From assembly GCF_000718305.1 (NCBI RefSeq), contig NZ_JOFQ01000006.1, positions 62,001 through 126,000 of the forward strand: a stretch of DNA of 64,000 nucleotides. The letters run 5' to 3'. This document shows, piece after piece, positions 62,239-64,000 of the stretch (positions are counted from its first letter, which is position 1; each line of letters opens with the position of its first letter). A program made the position numbers and the translations under genes. The notes under the pieces are model-generated. The model was not told the DNA's origin. It made no database searches and was given only the letters and a program-made list of their open reading frames with translations. The DNA is from Streptomyces niger. GTDB taxonomy: Bacteria; Actinomycetota; Actinomycetes; Streptomycetales; Streptomycetaceae.

Positions 62239-62270
62239 CGCCGGCAGCGGTGGGAGGGGCTCGCCGAGCG

Positions 62271-63044
62271 TCAGCGCAGCAGTAGTTGGAGTCCGCCGAG
62301 AACCGTCGCTCCGATGACGAGACGCTCGAAGAGTTGCTGGTTGATCCGGTCGACGCAGCGCCTGCCGAGGTAGGCGCCGGGGAGCACGAAGAGCACTAGG
62401 GCCGCGTCCAGGAGCAGTGACCGGGTGTCGATCAGGCCGAGGCCGGCGCTGAAGGGCAGCTTCGAGGTGTTGACGATCAGGAAGAACCAGGCCGAGGTGC
62501 CGAGGAAGCCGAGCTTCTTGAAGCCGGTGGAGATCAGGTAGAGGGACATCACGGGGCCGCCCGCGTTGGCCACCATGGTGGTGAAGCCGCCGAGCACACC
62601 GTAGGAGCGCGTCTTCAGACGGGCGGCGCCTGCCGTGCCCCCGTCCCGCTTCTCCTCTCCTCGCTCCTCCGCCTTGTCCGCGGCACGTCGCCGCCATACC
62701 GTGACCGCGGCCATGAGCAGCAGGATCGCCCCGATCGAGGTGCGTACCGCCGCGTCGTCCGCCCACACCATGTACAGCGTTCCCAGCACCACGCCCGCGG
62801 CGACCGCGGGGAACAGCCGCCACAGCGTGGGCCAGTGGGCGTGGCGCCGGTAGGTGAGTACCGCGAGCACATCCCCGACGATCAGCAAGGGCAACAGCGC
62901 GCCGGTGGAATCGCGGGCGGGCAGGACGGCCGCGAAGACGGCGAGACTGATCGTGTTGGCCCCGCTGACGGCGGTCTTGGAGAAGCCGACGAGTGCCGCG
63001 GCGACGCCGAGCGCGAGGAATTCCCAGAGGGTGACGGTGTCCAT
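62271..63044 (-). CDS. TauE/SafE family membrane permease
   Basis: 257 residues with about eight spans. Family helices: FLALGVAAALVGFSKTAVSG ANTISL (first half) and KTRSYGVLGGFTTMVANAGG PVMSLYL (second half), the latter being the conserved N-x-G-G-P motif. Related to the protein at 5281-6096 but of a different subgroup. A loop with basic and acidic residues (about 115-140, RRRAADKAEERGEEKRDGG) faces the cytoplasm. It presumably transports sulfite, sulfonates or organic acids. No pathway genes are adjacent. Confidence 0.9.
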   Translation of the reverse strand: MDTVTLWEFLALGVAAALVGFSKTAVSGANTISLAVFAAVLPARDSTGALLPLLIVGDVLAVLTYRRHAHWPTLWRLFPAVAAGVVLGTLYMVWADDAAVRTSIGAILLLMAAVTVWRRRAADKAEERGEEKRDGGTAGAARLKTRSYGVLGGFTTMVANAGGPVMSLYLISTGFKKLGFLGTSAWFFLIVNTSKLPFSAGLGLIDTRSLLLDAALVLFVLPGAYLGRRCVDRINQQLFERLVIGATVLGGLQLLLR

Positions 63045-63131
63045 AGGGGAACCGATGCTATGTCCAGCTATTCCGGGGCCGCATGGGCGGGTGCGGGAGC
63101 GCGGCCCCGGAAACGTCGCAGACGGAGTCGG

Positions 63132-64000
63132 TCACGGGCGGAGCCGGCGTTGCGCGTCGTACAGGTTTTGTGGTCGGACCGAGTCGGGGCGGCCGTACGC
63201 CGCCAGCCGGGAGTGCAGGTCACCGGCGAAGTCCGGGACGTCGATCTGGTCGAACTCGCGGACCGTGGAGACGCCGACGGTGGCGCTGTACGGGGCCAGT
63301 CCGTCGATCTTCACCAGGCCGGCCCGTTCATTGGTGACGCGGATGTTCCAGTGTGTGAACCGCGCGCCGAAGAGGGGGCCGGCGCTGGCGTCCCCGCCGT
63401 GCCGGCCGTTGTTGTTCAGCGTGATGTCGGTACGGACGTTCGCGAAGGGCAGGCCGCGGTGGCTGTCGAAGGTACCCATCTCCATGCGGCCGCGCGTCCA
63501 GACGTTGTAGCTGGACAGTCCCTCGACGTTGATGCCGTGCAACTGGGTGCCGGGCGGCGCGGGGACGGTGCGTTCCTCGATGGTGAAGTCCTCCACGAGG
63601 TTGTCGTGCGAGCCCTCCCGGCAGAAGTACGGGTGGTGTGCGCCGCGCCCCGCCACGCGAGTGGTCCGCAGGGTGCAGGCGGAGGCCGCGACGAACCCGA
63701 AGCCGTTGTCGACGTGGCGGACGGTGACGTCCTGCGCCCAGCAGTCGTACGCGCACTGGAAGACGAGGCCGTTGTAGCCCTTGTCGAGCAGGTGCGGGGA
63801 CTGCGGCGTCTCGACGGCTTCAAGGGTGAGCCCTTCGACGCCGGAACCCGTGAGCGCCCGTACGTGGGTGGTGAGCCGCGGGTCCCATTCGGGGCGTACG
63901 TCGAGCGGGAGCGGACGCTCGAAGGTCACCGCTCGCCCCTTGAGGTGGGCGATGCGCACCGGCCACTCGTAGGGGACGTAGCTGGTGAGTTTGGTCTTGT
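63132..64000 (-). CDS. Right-handed beta-helix protein (5' part beyond window)
   Basis: 289 codons are visible; the frame is still open at 64000 (KTKLTSYVPYEWPVRIAHLK), so the N-terminus lies outside. The repeating pattern, GVEGLTLEAVETPQSPHLL, GLVFQCAYDCWAQDVTVRHV DNGFGFVAAS, LRTTRVAGRGAHHPYFCREG SHDNLVEDFTI, NVWTRGRMEMG, is that of pectate-lyase-like parallel beta-helix proteins. Such proteins bind or cleave polysaccharides. Without the N-terminus I cannot say whether it is secreted or which enzyme class it belongs to. Confidence 0.78.
   Translation of the reverse strand, partial: KTKLTSYVPYEWPVRIAHLKGRAVTFERPLPLDVRPEWDPRLTTHVRALTGSGVEGLTLEAVETPQSPHLLDKGYNGLVFQCAYDCWAQDVTVRHVDNGFGFVAASACTLRTTRVAGRGAHHPYFCREGSHDNLVEDFTIEERTVPAPPGTQLHGINVEGLSSYNVWTRGRMEMGTFDSHRGLPFANVRTDITLNNNGRHGGDASAGPLFGARFTHWNIRVTNERAGLVKIDGLAPYSATVGVSTVREFDQIDVPDFAGDLHSRLAAYGRPDSVRPQNLYDAQRRLRP

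Noticed and set aside
1..64000. tRNA or rRNA genes
   Set aside because: I saw no cloverleaf-type sequence or rRNA motif on either strand, though no covariance search was possible.

Overview
The window is high-GC actinobacterial DNA, almost certainly a Streptomyces chromosome. Third codon positions are nearly all G or C, and there are Tat signals, a chaplin with an LAXTG-type anchor, a SARP regulator, an ALF-repeat protein and a LytR-CpsA-Psr protein. Positions are 1-based within the window and function calls are by recognition of motifs and family style, not database search.

Left part (1-33 kb) is accessory, mobile and partly decayed. A group II intron with its reverse transcriptase/maturase (412-2568, minus) appears to interrupt a gene whose frame is restored by splicing. 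A VOC protein, a GrpB-like protein and a membrane protein follow. Next is a LacI-controlled sugar or polyol locus (TauE-like exporter, LacI, PhyH-type dioxygenase, SDR) whose distal genes are deletion remnants. After it come a nucleotidyltransferase, an ankyrin protein, an IS110 element, a histone-H1-like protein, a MerR/hydrolase pair, and an ArsR/FAD-monooxygenase pair flanked by inverted remnants of one IS5-like element. A secreted GH127 arabinofuranosidase, a two-domain chaplin, a gene graveyard, an SDR/XRE divergent pair, a broken GH67 alpha-glucuronidase and small secreted proteins complete this part. Short tandem repeats with 9-15 bp units lie between many of these genes.

Middle part (34-49 kb) looks like ordinary chromosome: a ferredoxin-NADP reductase behind an iron box, a P-loop NTPase paired with a membrane-anchored substrate-binding receptor and no permease, an exopolysaccharide module (small membrane protein, degenerate deacetylase fused to a GT2 synthase, LCP protein), an M20 peptidase, a GNAT protein and an APC permease.

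Right part (49.4-61.5 kb) is a compact biosynthetic gene cluster. A diaminobutyrate-type aminotransferase and an unknown protein run leftwards. A SARP activator and an operon encoding a stand-alone adenylation enzyme, an acyl-CoA-dehydrogenase-like flavoenzyme, a GAF-only protein, a carrier protein, a type II thioesterase and a double-PAS protein run rightwards, ending in a strong terminator. An FMN reductase, an MFS exporter and an AraC regulator follow. The two operons share a SARP-type direct-repeat operator followed at identical spacing by TTGCAAGGCT, which ties the aminotransferase to the cluster. I infer that an amino acid, possibly 2,4-diaminobutyrate or proline, is loaded on the carrier, oxidised, released and exported. 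There is no condensation or ketosynthase domain, and the roles of the GAF and PAS proteins are unexplained. The window closes with a maltokinase-cap protein, a second TauE/SafE protein and a beta-helix protein cut by the edge.
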